Source: Anaerolineales bacterium (GTDB taxonomy: Bacteria > Chloroflexota > Anaerolineae > Anaerolineales > UBA11858). Taken from it: a DNA stretch of 46,649 nt. This document shows positions 31,571-40,571 of the stretch, one piece after another (position 1 is the stretch's first letter; every line of letters begins with the position of its first letter). The position numbers and the translations under genes are program-made. The notes under the pieces were generated by a model. The model did no database searches, was not told the DNA's origin, and saw nothing but the letters and a program-made list of their open reading frames with translations. Where the stretch lies: the NCBI GenBank assembly GCA_021108255.1, contig JAIORG010000125.1, positions 1 through 46,649 of the forward strand, given 5' to 3'.

Positions 31571-31589
31571 TATTCAATTTTCAAACCAG

Positions 31590-31618
31590 AGTATACTACC
31601 CTCTCCATAAAGCGTCAA
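31590..31618 (-). promoter_or_regulatory. promoter of the riboflavin transporter operon
   Basis: On the minus strand TTGACG (31618-31613), a 17-base spacer and TATACT (31595-31590). The predicted start lies about 10 bases before the FMN aptamer. Confidence 0.75.
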
Positions 31619-31641
31619 CTTAAGAAGATCCCGGAGTTAAG

Positions 31642-31680
31642 AGGATCCCGGAGTTTTAAAAACTCCGGGATCCTTTTTTA
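31642..31680 (+). terminator. strong hairpin with T tract
   Basis: A near-perfect 16-bp inverted repeat (arms AGGATCCCGGAGTTTT and its complement, 31642-31674) ends in TTTTTTA on the plus strand. On the minus strand it lies 10 bases after the DUF4342 stop and may end that transcript, though the T run is poor in that direction. A partial copy of the arm, GATCCCGGAGTTAAGA, stands immediately to its left (31627-31642). Confidence 0.6.
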
Positions 31681-31684
31681 TTAA

Positions 31685-31942
31685 TTAACCCTCTTCCACA
31701 ATCTCAACCACAAGGGTTGCATTGGTAACCAATGCCGCAACAGCGCCGATAGCTGCCAGTTGGGGCGCAAGCAGGGCTCCTATCACTCCAAATGTCAGGG
31801 GAATGTCAACCAGGGTGCGGTCAGATTTATCCTTGATGATGATCCGGCGGATATTGCCTTCATGGGCTAATTCCTTGATTTTATCAACCAGGGCTTCCCC
31901 ACTTACTTTAAATTCCTCTCTTCTCACTTGTTCTTCGCTCAT
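31685..31942 (-). CDS. DUF4342 family protein
   Basis: 85 residues. The whole protein follows the DUF4342 pattern: an EEFKVSGEALVDKIKELAHEGNIRRIIIKDK domain resembling a ubiquitin-associated helical start, then DIPLTFGVIGALLAPQLAAIGAVAALVTNATLVVEI, a glycine/alanine-rich hydrophobic stretch that probably inserts in the membrane. A very strong ribosome site (AGGAGGAGGG) precedes the ATG, suggesting high expression. Function is unknown; a membrane-tethering role is a guess. Confidence 0.88.
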   Translation of the reverse strand: MSEEQVRREEFKVSGEALVDKIKELAHEGNIRRIIIKDKSDRTLVDIPLTFGVIGALLAPQLAAIGAVAALVTNATLVVEIVEEG

Positions 31943-32063
31943 ATATCCCTCCTCCTACTGTAGAAAAAGGTTAAAGATTCAATCACTCTAGAAATAGTCT
32001 AACATAAGAACAGGTCGCACTTAAATTATTCCTCCTGAATATCGACCCGGGATTCCCCTAATC

Positions 32064-32092
32064 TAGACGAAATCTCTCCCACATGATATACT
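32064..32092 (+). promoter_or_regulatory. promoter of rpsB-tsf
   Basis: TAGACG (32064-32069), a 17-base spacer and TATACT (32087-32092). It gives a leader of about 125 bases before the rpsB start, containing two hairpins. Confidence 0.6.
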
Positions 32093-32100
32093 GCTCTCGA

Positions 32101-32178
32101 TCCCGCAATCATGCGGGACAAATTTTGAATCACACACGTTTCCCGACCCAACGGTGCGTGCCAGAGATTAATCTCTGG
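32101..32178 (+). promoter_or_regulatory. structured rpsB leader with two hairpins
   Basis: TCCCGCA-ATCA-TGCGGGA (32101-32118) and the perfect 18-base palindrome CCAGAGATTAATCTCTGG (32161-32178) both lie in the 5' leader. Ribosomal protein S2 autoregulates its operon through a leader element in several bacteria. This could be an equivalent, but I cannot match it to a described motif. Confidence 0.4.
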
Positions 32179-32225
32179 TGCCGGAAGGAACGACGGAAAC
32201 GGAGGCTAAACGCAAGGAGCTAAAT

Positions 32226-33398
32226 ATGCCTATTGTATCGATGAAAGAACTATTGGAAAGCGGAGTTCATTTCGGTCACCGCACTCAGAAATGGAATCCA
32301 TACATGGAAGAATACATTTTTGCTGCCAGGAATGATATTCACATCATTGACCTCCAGCAAACTGTCCAGGCTTTGGAAGAAGCTTACGAAGTTGTCCGCG
32401 ATACCGTCGCCGGTGGAGGATCGATCCTGTTTGTGGGCACCAAACGCCAGGCGCAGGATATCATCAAAAAGAACGCCGAAAAAGTAGGCATGCCCTACGT
32501 GATCGGGCGCTGGTTGGGTGGCACACTCACCAACTGGCAAACCATCCGGGAACGGATCCACGAGCTGGAACGCTTGGAAGGCATGCGCGATCGTGGTGAA
32601 TTTGAAATCAGAACGAAAAAAGAAGCACTGGGAATGACCAGGGAAATTGAACGTTTGGAAAGCCGCCTGGGTGGCATCCGTGAAATGGATGGAATCCCCA
32701 GTCTGCTATTTGCGGTTGATGTTTCTCGAGAGGAAATTCCTGTTCATGAAGCAAACTTATTAAAGATCCCAGTTGTGGCAATGGTTGACACTAACTGCTC
32801 TCCGAAACAAATTGACTATGTTATTCCTGCCAACGATGATGCGATCCGGGGCATTCAATTAATCGTCTCGATCATCGCCCAGGCTGTCAGCGACGGCATC
32901 AATATGCGGAAAGACCACGAAGCTGATCTGGAAGCAGCTGATGCTGAAGCCCAGATGCCAGAGCAACTCCGGGACGAATTGAGTGACGAGGACCTGCTGG
33001 GTGCATCCACATTAGCTAAGATAAAAGATGATAAAGCGGTCGAATTAGATCAGGAAAAAGAAGTCGAGGAATCTGACGATACGCCAGCTGAAGAAAATGA
33101 AAAAGAAGAATCTGGTGATACGCCAGCTGAAGAAAGTGAAAAAGAAGAACCTGGTGATGTACCAGCTGAAGAAAATGAAAAAGAAGAATCTGGTGATACG
33201 CCAGCTGAAGAAAGTGAAAAAGAAGAACCTGGTGATGTACCAGCTGAAGAAAATGAAAAAGAAGAATCTGGTGATACGCCAGCTGAAGAAAGTGAAAAAG
33301 AAGAACCTGGTGATGCGCCAGCTGAAGAAAGTGAAAAAGAAGAATCTGGTGATGCACCAGCTGAAGAAAACAAAGAAGAAGATACAGAGAAGGCATAA
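32226..33398 (+). CDS. rpsB: 30S ribosomal protein S2 with long acidic repeat tail
   Basis: 390 residues from the ATG at 32226, preceded by AAGGAGCTAAAT; the longer frame from 32178 is leader. The S2 core fills residues 1 to about 230: MKELLESGVHFGHRTQKWNPYM, LFVGTKRQAQDIIKK, GRWLGGTLTNWQTI, DTNCSPKQIDYVIPANDDAIRGI. The usual length is 230-260. Here a ~150-residue acidic extension follows. From residue 281 it contains eight 13-residue units of the form EESGDTPAEESEK with S/P, T/V/A and S/N alternating. The tail is predicted to be disordered and highly negative. The gene is co-transcribed with tsf five bases downstream. Confidence 0.96.
   Translation: MPIVSMKELLESGVHFGHRTQKWNPYMEEYIFAARNDIHIIDLQQTVQALEEAYEVVRDTVAGGGSILFVGTKRQAQDIIKKNAEKVGMPYVIGRWLGGTLTNWQTIRERIHELERLEGMRDRGEFEIRTKKEALGMTREIERLESRLGGIREMDGIPSLLFAVDVSREEIPVHEANLLKIPVVAMVDTNCSPKQIDYVIPANDDAIRGIQLIVSIIAQAVSDGINMRKDHEADLEAADAEAQMPEQLRDELSDEDLLGASTLAKIKDDKAVELDQEKEVEESDDTPAEENEKEESGDTPAEESEKEEPGDVPAEENEKEESGDTPAEESEKEEPGDVPAEENEKEESGDTPAEESEKEEPGDAPAEESEKEESGDAPAEENKEEDTEKA
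33066..33374 (+). repeat. eight tandem 39-base repeats inside rpsB
   Basis: Seven full 39-base units (33066-33338) and one of 36 bases (33339-33374) encode EE(S/P)(G/D)D(T/V/A)PAEE(S/N)EK. Units alternate in two types, so a 78-base super-repeat is also present, with near-identical DNA between alternate units. This points to recent expansion by slippage or unequal crossover. Confidence 0.95.
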
Positions 33399-33403
33399 AT
33401 CAA

Positions 33404-34006
33404 ATGGAAATTTCTGTAGAGTTAATTAAAAAATTACGTGACGCGACTGGATCCGGTATCCTGGATGTTAGGGAAGCGCTCCAGAACGCTGAAGGCGACT
33501 TTGACAAAGCCGTCGATTACCTAAGGCAAAAAGGATTGGCAAAGGCTGCTAAACGGTCTGACCGAGATGCTTCTGAAGGTGTAGTTGAGCTGTACTCTCA
33601 CGGAGATGGTCGGGTAGGCGTGATGGTGGAAATCAATTGTGAAACTGATTTTGTTGCCCGGTCAGAAGAATTCCGACAATTTGCCCATGAAGTTGCCCTG
33701 CAAATTGCCGCTGCAGCTCCCAGGTGGGTCAAGGAAGACCAGATTCCAGACGAAGTGATAGAGCACGAAAAAGGAATTGCCCGTACTCGATATCAGGAAG
33801 AAGGAAAGCCGGATAACATCATTGATAAAATCCTGGAAGGGATGGTGGAGAAATTCAAAGCGGAAAATTGCCTGCTGCTACAGGCATATATCCGCGATGA
33901 TGAGCTCACTATTCAAGAGCTTCTGCATGATAAGATCGCAACAATCGGTGAAAATATCGTCATCCGCCGTTTTGAGAGATGGGAACGAGGCGAAAGCATA
34001 GAATAA
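33404..34006 (+). CDS. tsf: translation elongation factor EF-Ts
   Basis: 200 residues. The UBA-like N-terminal domain LIKKLRDATGSGILDVREALQNAEGDFDKAVDYLRQKG is followed by the core GDGRVGVMVEINCETDFVARSEEF. The shorter single-core form of ~200 residues is common outside the Proteobacteria, where E. coli EF-Ts has 283. It catalyses GDP/GTP exchange on EF-Tu. AGAGAAGG lies about ten bases before the ATG, within the end of rpsB. A strong intrinsic terminator follows its stop. Confidence 0.96.
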   Translation: MEISVELIKKLRDATGSGILDVREALQNAEGDFDKAVDYLRQKGLAKAAKRSDRDASEGVVELYSHGDGRVGVMVEINCETDFVARSEEFRQFAHEVALQIAAAAPRWVKEDQIPDEVIEHEKGIARTRYQEEGKPDNIIDKILEGMVEKFKAENCLLLQAYIRDDELTIQELLHDKIATIGENIVIRRFERWERGESIE

Positions 34007-34010
34007 GAAT

Positions 34011-34039
34011 AAAAAGCCAACCAGCAGGTTGGCTTTTTT
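34011..34039 (+). terminator. intrinsic terminator after tsf
   Basis: GCCAACC-AGCA-GGTTGGC (34016-34033) with a preceding A5 and a following T6. It ends the rpsB-tsf transcript, so pyrH needs its own promoter or read-through; TATAAT at about 34044 is a candidate -10. Confidence 0.93.
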
Positions 34040-34071
34040 CTTATATAATAATGACCAGAAGAATTATCTAA

Positions 34072-34803
<732 letters not shown>

Positions 34804-35101
34804 TAACGCTGACTCTCCATCGAGCGGTCCTCCTGCCGGATTTCAATTAATTACAGGCAAATAAATCTTTGAATATTATTGAAGTTTCTCTTTTTCGCGC
34901 CTCAGTGATGGGTTTTTCTACTTGTGTCCTGACTGATTATTATTATAATAAAATCAAGCATGAACCCATTAGGAAAGTCTACCTTTATCAAGAACGGTTA
35001 ATCGAGTATAGTATTAAGCAGCGCTGAAATCTCAGCGTTCCTTGTTCACAGACCGAGAGAAAACGTGTCCAAATAGCGGTATTGGATTTTGGAGGTAAAA
35101 A
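34804..35101 (+). promoter_or_regulatory. intergenic region with two candidate frr promoters
   Basis: Two promoter-like pairs: TTGTGT (34922-34927), 16 bases, TATAAT (34944-34949); and TTATCA (34985-34990), 16 bases, TATAGT (35007-35012). A small hairpin CGCTGA-AATC-TCAGCG (35022-35037) lies just after the second. No coding frame is seen in this gap. Confidence 0.5.
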
Positions 35102-35659
35102 ATGCTTAAGGATGTTTATCAAGAAACTGAAGACCGGATGGAAAAAACGATCAGCGCCTTAATCCAGGAGCTTAATTCAATCCGGACAGGACGCGCAAAT
35201 CCTTCCCTTGTTGAGCTGCTGCCAATTGAATATTATGGTACTTCAACAGCGCTCCAGGAATTAGCCAGCATCAGTGTACCGGAATCCCGCTCTCTTCTTA
35301 TTCGACCGTATGATCCAGCCTCCCTAAAAAATATAGAAAAAGCAATCCTGACCTCAGATCTGGGATTAAATCCCAATAATGACGGAGAAAATATCCGCCT
35401 GGTTCTGCCAACTCCCACAGAGGAAAGAAGACTCGAGCTCGTTAAGGTGGTAGGCGCAAAAGGTGAAGAAGCCCGCATTTCTATTCGTAATATTCGCCGG
35501 GAAAGCATCCGGGACTTGCGTGATTTTGAGGACGAAAAAATTATCGCGGAAGATGACCTGCACCGGGGAGAGGAGAAGGTACAGGAAATCACCGATAATT
35601 TCATTGAAAACATTGACGGTGTTTGTGAAAGAAAAGAAAAGGAAATCATGGAAGTTTAA
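35102..35659 (+). CDS. frr: ribosome recycling factor
   Basis: 185 residues, the family norm. Conserved stretches include LNSIRTGRANPSLVELLPIEYYGT, LQELASISVPESRSLLIRPYD, IRLVLPTPTEERR and ARISIRNIRRESI. It splits post-termination ribosomes with EF-G. TTTTGGAGGT precedes the ATG. It begins the run frr-uppS-cdsA-glpX. Confidence 0.97.
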   Translation: MLKDVYQETEDRMEKTISALIQELNSIRTGRANPSLVELLPIEYYGTSTALQELASISVPESRSLLIRPYDPASLKNIEKAILTSDLGLNPNNDGENIRLVLPTPTEERRLELVKVVGAKGEEARISIRNIRRESIRDLRDFEDEKIIAEDDLHRGEEKVQEITDNFIENIDGVCERKEKEIMEV

Positions 35660-35759
35660 TCTCCTGTTAAAATATAGTTCAAACATCTTCGTCAAATTTG
35701 TCAATATCAGGACCAGAAAACCAGCTTGAAATATCTGCAGACCGCTGCTGTAATTTTCC

Positions 35760-36491
35760 ATGAGTAAAGAAATTTTTGAAACCCTTCCAAAAATACCCAC
35801 ACACGTCGCAATCATCATGGACGGGAATGGACGCTGGGCACTTGAAAAAGGACTTTCACGGCTTGCAGGTCATAAGGCAGGAACTGAAAATCTGCGCGAA
35901 GTTATCGAAGCCAGCGCTGAATTTGGGATCAAATATCTTACGATCTACGCCTTTTCTACTGAGAATTGGAACCGCCCAAAGGAAGAAATCCAGGGATTGA
36001 TGAGGATTTTCAGAACCATGCTGGACAGGGAACTGAATAATCTGCATAAAAATGGGGTTCAGCTCAGGCATATTGGGCGATTAGACGGGATTGATAAAAA
36101 ATTACAGAAAAAAGTTCATGAATCTATCGAGCTCACAAAAAACAATCAAACTCTAGTTCTGAATGTGGCTTTCAATTATGGCGGGAGAGATGAAATTCTT
36201 CAGGCAGTAAAACATATAGTCGCCAATGGCGTAAATGTTGAGAATCTTGATGATGCTCAATTTGAGAAGTATCTTTACACAGCCGAAAGCCCTGATCCTG
36301 ATTTGGTCATCCGCACTTCCGGAGAATTCCGGTGCAGCAACTTCTTGATCTGGCAAAGCGCCTACGCTGAATGGTATTTCACCCCCACATATTGGCCTGA
36401 TTTTAATAAAAAAGGACTCCATCAGGCGTTGGTGGCTTATAATGAGCGGGACCGACGATACGGAAAAGTAAAACAAGTCAAGGGAAAATAA
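35760..36491 (+). CDS. uppS: undecaprenyl diphosphate synthase (cis-prenyltransferase)
   Basis: 243 residues. The catalytic motif VAIIMDGNGRWALEKG (aspartate near residue 21) is followed by GHKAG, YAFSTENW with NRP, and the C-terminal signature RTSGEFRCSNFLIWQSAYAEWYF. It makes the C55 carrier lipid precursor for peptidoglycan. No strong ribosome-binding site precedes the ATG, and the gap from frr is 100 bases. cdsA follows after six bases. Confidence 0.97.
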   Translation: MSKEIFETLPKIPTHVAIIMDGNGRWALEKGLSRLAGHKAGTENLREVIEASAEFGIKYLTIYAFSTENWNRPKEEIQGLMRIFRTMLDRELNNLHKNGVQLRHIGRLDGIDKKLQKKVHESIELTKNNQTLVLNVAFNYGGRDEILQAVKHIVANGVNVENLDDAQFEKYLYTAESPDPDLVIRTSGEFRCSNFLIWQSAYAEWYFTPTYWPDFNKKGLHQALVAYNERDRRYGKVKQVKGK

Positions 36492-36497
36492 CCAATT

Positions 36498-37316
36498 ATG
36501 CGCCAACGAACAATAGTCGCTGCTATCATCACTCCGCTTGCATTAATTTTTATCCACCTAGGCGGATATTATTATTTAGGGCTAATCACTATCCTGCTGG
36601 TCATCACTGCCTGGGAGTATATAAAATTATTAAGGATTATCAACCTTAAACCGGCAGTGCCGCTGGTATTAGGGGGAGTAATTCTGCTGGCTTTAAGCCG
36701 ATTTCTTTTCAATTTTTCCTACAGCTCAGTACTCTTGACACTTTTTTTACTTAGTACAGCAGCCTATTATGTTCTCCAGCATGAACGGAATAACGGAAAT
36801 CCAGCGGCAGATTTTGGTGCTTCCCTCAGCATTCTTTTTTATATCGGATTTTTGGGATCTTACCTGATTTCTCTCAGGATGCTGCCGGACGGCAAGTGGT
36901 GGACTTTCCTTGTCTTGCCAATAGTTTGGTTTGCTGACAGTGGAGCATATTTGATCGGATCCCGTTTCGGAAAACACAAACTTGCTGCCAAAACCAGCCC
37001 CCATAAAACCTGGGAGGGATACTTTGGCGGAATCCTGTTTGGAGTTTTGAGCGGAATTGGCTTAACTTATCTTTACCAACAAGTTTACAGTGCCGGAATA
37101 AATATTACACTCTTTGAAGCAGGGTTTTTAGCATTAATCATCAGCGCTGCCATACCCCTGGGAGATTTAACTGAGAGCATGATAAAAAGGCAGGCTTCCA
37201 GTAAAGATTCTGGCGACATTCTTCCCGGACATGGGGGCATATTTGACAAGCTTGACTCCCAGTTTTGGGCTGCGCCAATTGGCTATTACTTGATTCTTTA
37301 CATATTCCTTCAATGA
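36498..37316 (+). CDS. cdsA: phosphatidate cytidylyltransferase
   Basis: 272 residues with about eight helices. The CDP-diglyceride synthetase signature lies near the C-terminus: LTESMIKRQASSKDSGDILPGHGGIFDKLDS, with the invariant KR, KD and D residues. WFADSGAYLIGSRFGKHKL and SPHKTWEGYFGG are also typical. It makes CDP-diacylglycerol for phospholipid synthesis. Placement directly behind uppS is the classic bacterial arrangement. Confidence 0.96.
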   Translation: MRQRTIVAAIITPLALIFIHLGGYYYLGLITILLVITAWEYIKLLRIINLKPAVPLVLGGVILLALSRFLFNFSYSSVLLTLFLLSTAAYYVLQHERNNGNPAADFGASLSILFYIGFLGSYLISLRMLPDGKWWTFLVLPIVWFADSGAYLIGSRFGKHKLAAKTSPHKTWEGYFGGILFGVLSGIGLTYLYQQVYSAGINITLFEAGFLALIISAAIPLGDLTESMIKRQASSKDSGDILPGHGGIFDKLDSQFWAAPIGYYLILYIFLQ

Positions 37317-37323
37317 GGTGACC

Positions 37324-38310
37324 ATGAACTCCCAAAAACCAACTAGAAACCTAGCCCTAGAACTTGTCCGAGTAACTGAAGCAGCTGCATTATCAGCAGG
37401 ACGTTTAATGGGCCGCGGAGAAAAAGAAGTTGCTGACAAAGCCGCAGTGGACGCCATGCGCCTGGTGCTTAATTCCATTAATATGGATGCCTTGATTGTG
37501 ATCGGAGAAGGTGAAAAAGATGAGGCACCAATGCTATTTAATGGGGAAAAGGTTGGGACGGGAAAACCGCCCCTGGTAGATCTCGCAGTGGACCCCATTG
37601 ACGGCACCAGACCGCTTGCAAATGGGTTTCTGAATTCAATCGCTACCGTGGCAATTGCTCCCCGGGGAACCATGTTTGACCCCGGTCCTTTTGTCTATAT
37701 GGATAAAATTGCTGTTGGTCCCAAGGCAAAAGGACTCATAAATATTGAGGCGCCCTTGCAGGAAAATTTGGAAAAAATTGCCCTTTCAGAGAATAAATCC
37801 CTCAATGACCTTACTGTGATAATACTTCAGCGGCCAAGGCATGATGAGCTCATCCGGGAAGTTCGAGAGATTGGCGCCCGGATCAGGTTAATCCCTGATG
37901 GAGATGTTGCCGGGGCCCTCATGACCTGCTTGCCAGAATCAGGCATTGACGCCTTGCTTGGTATTGGGGGAACACCGGAAGGCATTCTGGCAGCCTGTGC
38001 TATTAGAGCTATGGGAGGAGAACTGCAGGGAAAACTATTTATCAGAAACGAAGAAGAAAAGAAGCTGGGGCTTAAAATGGGTTATTCCCTCGATAAAGTT
38101 ATCACAATGGATGACATGGTATCCTCAAATGATGTTTTCTTCGCTGCAACCGGGATAACCGATGGAGAATTACTCGGCGGAGTAAGGTATACCGGACATG
38201 GCGCCGAAACCGAGAGCCTGGTCATCCGTGGGAGAACCGGCACAGTCAGATGGATCAACGCAAAACACAACTTTGACAAGCTGAATCCCATCAGTGAGAT
38301 AGAATACTGA
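37324..38310 (+). CDS. glpX: class II fructose-1,6-bisphosphatase
   Basis: 328 residues from the ATG at 37324, with GAGGTG upstream; a GTG six bases earlier is possible. GlpX signatures: GRGEKEVADKAAVDAMR, IGEGEKDEAPML, VDPIDGTRPLANG, DLTVIILQRPRHDELI, IPDGDVAGAL and GIGGTPEGILAACA. It removes the 1-phosphate of fructose-1,6-bisphosphate in gluconeogenesis. In many genomes dxr follows cdsA at this position, so the link to the lipid genes is probably only transcriptional. Confidence 0.96.
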   Translation: MNSQKPTRNLALELVRVTEAAALSAGRLMGRGEKEVADKAAVDAMRLVLNSINMDALIVIGEGEKDEAPMLFNGEKVGTGKPPLVDLAVDPIDGTRPLANGFLNSIATVAIAPRGTMFDPGPFVYMDKIAVGPKAKGLINIEAPLQENLEKIALSENKSLNDLTVIILQRPRHDELIREVREIGARIRLIPDGDVAGALMTCLPESGIDALLGIGGTPEGILAACAIRAMGGELQGKLFIRNEEEKKLGLKMGYSLDKVITMDDMVSSNDVFFAATGITDGELLGGVRYTGHGAETESLVIRGRTGTVRWINAKHNFDKLNPISEIEY

Positions 38311-38336
38311 TCACGTAAATATTTTCTGATTACTTT

Positions 38337-40562
38337 CTACTTAAAATTGATTTCGTCTGTGTCTCTTATTTCCTGAACGAGAATCAGGATATCAGTCATC
38401 GAGAACGGCTTTTGAAGCAGCCTGGCATACGGATCCTGATCTATTGCTCCGTCCATGATCTTTGAGGGATGCCCGGTAATAAATATAAATTTTTTCTCCG
38501 GATAGCTTTTCCGGGTCTTCTGATACAGTTCCACTCCCCCCATTATTGGCATTATTACATCCGATATCACCAGGGAAATTCTATCCCCAATCTGCTTGAT
38601 AATATCAAATCCTTGTTCCCCATTTGCTGCCTGGAGTACCTGGAAGTCATGGTCCTCAAATAGATTCCACAAAGCATCTTTCAGGCTTTCATCATCCTCA
38701 ACAATCAAGAGTAATTTTCCCCTGCCATCCAATTTCACTTCCGTCTGTACTTCTGGAATTTCTTCAACCTCTCCCGGGAATAATGGCAAATGAATTTTGA
38801 AAGTTGTTCCACTTCCTGGAAAGCTCTCCAGGTCAATAAAACCCTGGTGCTGTTTTACAATCCCATACACCTGCGCTAACCCCAAGCCTGTTCCGCCTTG
38901 ATCAGACTTGGTGGTGAAAAAGGGTTCAAATATCCTGGTTTGATCTTGAGAGGCAATCCCAATTCCATTATCCTTAACCTGCATTAAAACCCAGCTTCCT
39001 GGTTCCATCCCGGGGAATCTCGCACTATCGTTATCGGAAATTTCAACAGGTTTAACTAGAATTTCTATTAACCCACCTTCGGTCATTGCATCCCGGCTGT
39101 TCAGGGCCAGGTTCATGATCATTTGTTGCAGTCGGGCAGGATCTCCCAGGATGAGCAGAATCTCCGGAACCAGGCTGACCTCCAATCGAATCTGAATATT
39201 TTCAGATATAACCTGGGTCAACAGCTCGCGAGTTTCCTCCAAAAATGGAATTAAATCAAAAGGCTTATGTTCCACCGGCTGATTCCTGCTGAAATCCAGG
39301 ATTCTGCTAATCAAATCTGTCGCTCTTTTTGATTGTTCCTTGATGGCGTTCACTCTTGATCTATTCTGATCTGAGAGTTGAGAATCACGAATAATCACAT
39401 CTGAATAGACCATGATGGCAGATAGAATATTGTTAAAATCATGCGTGATACCGGCGGCAAACTGGCCCAGGGTTGCCAACCTTTCCTGGACCCGAATCCG
39501 GCTTTTTATCCCTCGTTCTTCAGTAACATCGGAAATCATTAAAATCCAATACTGCCCTTCGATTGTTTGCGCATTCCTTAATTGCACCTCAAAGATCTCC
39601 AGAGCGTTTTCATCTTTTCTAAGGTCAACTGGAAGAGGCTCTTTAGAGCAATCAACCAATTCCTTGATCGTTTTTTCACCAAGCCTGGAAATCGAAATCC
39701 GGTCAAAATCGGGTTGAAGAATACTTACAAAATCTAATCCCTGCTGATTTCCCGACAAAATATTAAATTGCTTATCCAATAAAAGCACACCTACAGGTAT
39801 ATGTTCAAACAATTTATCCTGTAATTCCTGTTTTGCCTTCAATGAATTTAATAAGAACGCTACTTCTACAAATCGCTGGGCATTATTTATCGCCAACCCG
39901 ACCTGATGAGCTATTGCCGTCAGTAAATCTTTCTGCTCGCGGGAATAATTATTCCGGTCCGTATGGGTAAGGGAAATCATGCCATCCAGGTCCTGACCGA
40001 TTAATACTGGAACAGTAAGAATGGATGATATCTGATCTTTTGAATTACCATTTTGCTCCCAGAAGGGATCCTTTCCGGTATCTGATATCAGGATGCTTTT
40101 TTTATGCTCCAGCACCCACTTCAAATGAATTTTTGTCTTCCCCCGGGTGAAATCTTGATTTATCCCCTCTATTTCATTTAGTTCACGTCCAATCGATCTG
40201 ACCAGGTTAAGAGAATTATCTTCAGCCTGGTATCGAAAATAATCCGCTTTTTTGCTTTCCGTGATCGAGATTGCCGAGGATAAAGCTTGATCAATGATTG
40301 TGTAAATATCCAACGAGGATCCCAGCGATTTGTTTAAATCATATAGAATTTGCAGACTGGCAGCTGAGATGCTAATTTTCTCATCAAGACTGGTATCGGC
40401 CCTGGAGGCCACACTCAGATTGATTTCGTTATCTGCTTTTTGGGAAATTTTCTTATCCTGTTGAGTTCCCCCATTTGAAACGCTAGAACGTCTCCCGAAA
40501 ATAAACATAACCAGGAGACCAATCATCCCTCCAAACAAAAAGATCAATCCCTTTTCAATCAC
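38337..40562 (-). CDS. hybrid sensor histidine kinase with GAF, PAS-like and receiver domains
   Basis: 741 residues. Short N-terminal membrane helix, a GAF domain (about 65-235, with SILTVPVLIGQDLDGMISL and HQVGLAINNAQRF), and a PAS-like segment (about 250-360, HIPVGVLLLDKQFNILSGN). A HisKA domain has the phospho-acceptor in AAGITHDFNNILS near residue 374. The HATPase domain has NLALNSRDAM, DNGIGI, FFTTK and GTGLGLAQ. A C-terminal receiver has DVIMP near residue 665 and KPF. This is the family of soluble-type PAS/REC kinases with an attached receiver. No separate response regulator gene is adjacent, so its output target is unknown. Confidence 0.95.
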   Translation of the reverse strand: MIEKGLIFLFGGMIGLLVMFIFGRRSSVSNGGTQQDKKISQKADNEINLSVASRADTSLDEKISISAASLQILYDLNKSLGSSLDIYTIIDQALSSAISITESKKADYFRYQAEDNSLNLVRSIGRELNEIEGINQDFTRGKTKIHLKWVLEHKKSILISDTGKDPFWEQNGNSKDQISSILTVPVLIGQDLDGMISLTHTDRNNYSREQKDLLTAIAHQVGLAINNAQRFVEVAFLLNSLKAKQELQDKLFEHIPVGVLLLDKQFNILSGNQQGLDFVSILQPDFDRISISRLGEKTIKELVDCSKEPLPVDLRKDENALEIFEVQLRNAQTIEGQYWILMISDVTEERGIKSRIRVQERLATLGQFAAGITHDFNNILSAIMVYSDVIIRDSQLSDQNRSRVNAIKEQSKRATDLISRILDFSRNQPVEHKPFDLIPFLEETRELLTQVISENIQIRLEVSLVPEILLILGDPARLQQMIMNLALNSRDAMTEGGLIEILVKPVEISDNDSARFPGMEPGSWVLMQVKDNGIGIASQDQTRIFEPFFTTKSDQGGTGLGLAQVYGIVKQHQGFIDLESFPGSGTTFKIHLPLFPGEVEEIPEVQTEVKLDGRGKLLLIVEDDESLKDALWNLFEDHDFQVLQAANGEQGFDIIKQIGDRISLVISDVIMPIMGGVELYQKTRKSYPEKKFIFITGHPSKIMDGAIDQDPYARLLQKPFSMTDILILVQEIRDTDEINFK

Positions 40563-40571
40563 AAATTTTTC

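Noticed and set aside
33016-33403. Long open frames on the minus strand and in frame +1 opposite the rpsB tail
   Set aside because: They are shadows of the 39-base repeats: a tandem repeat whose length is a multiple of three stays open in several frames. No start signals or family features.
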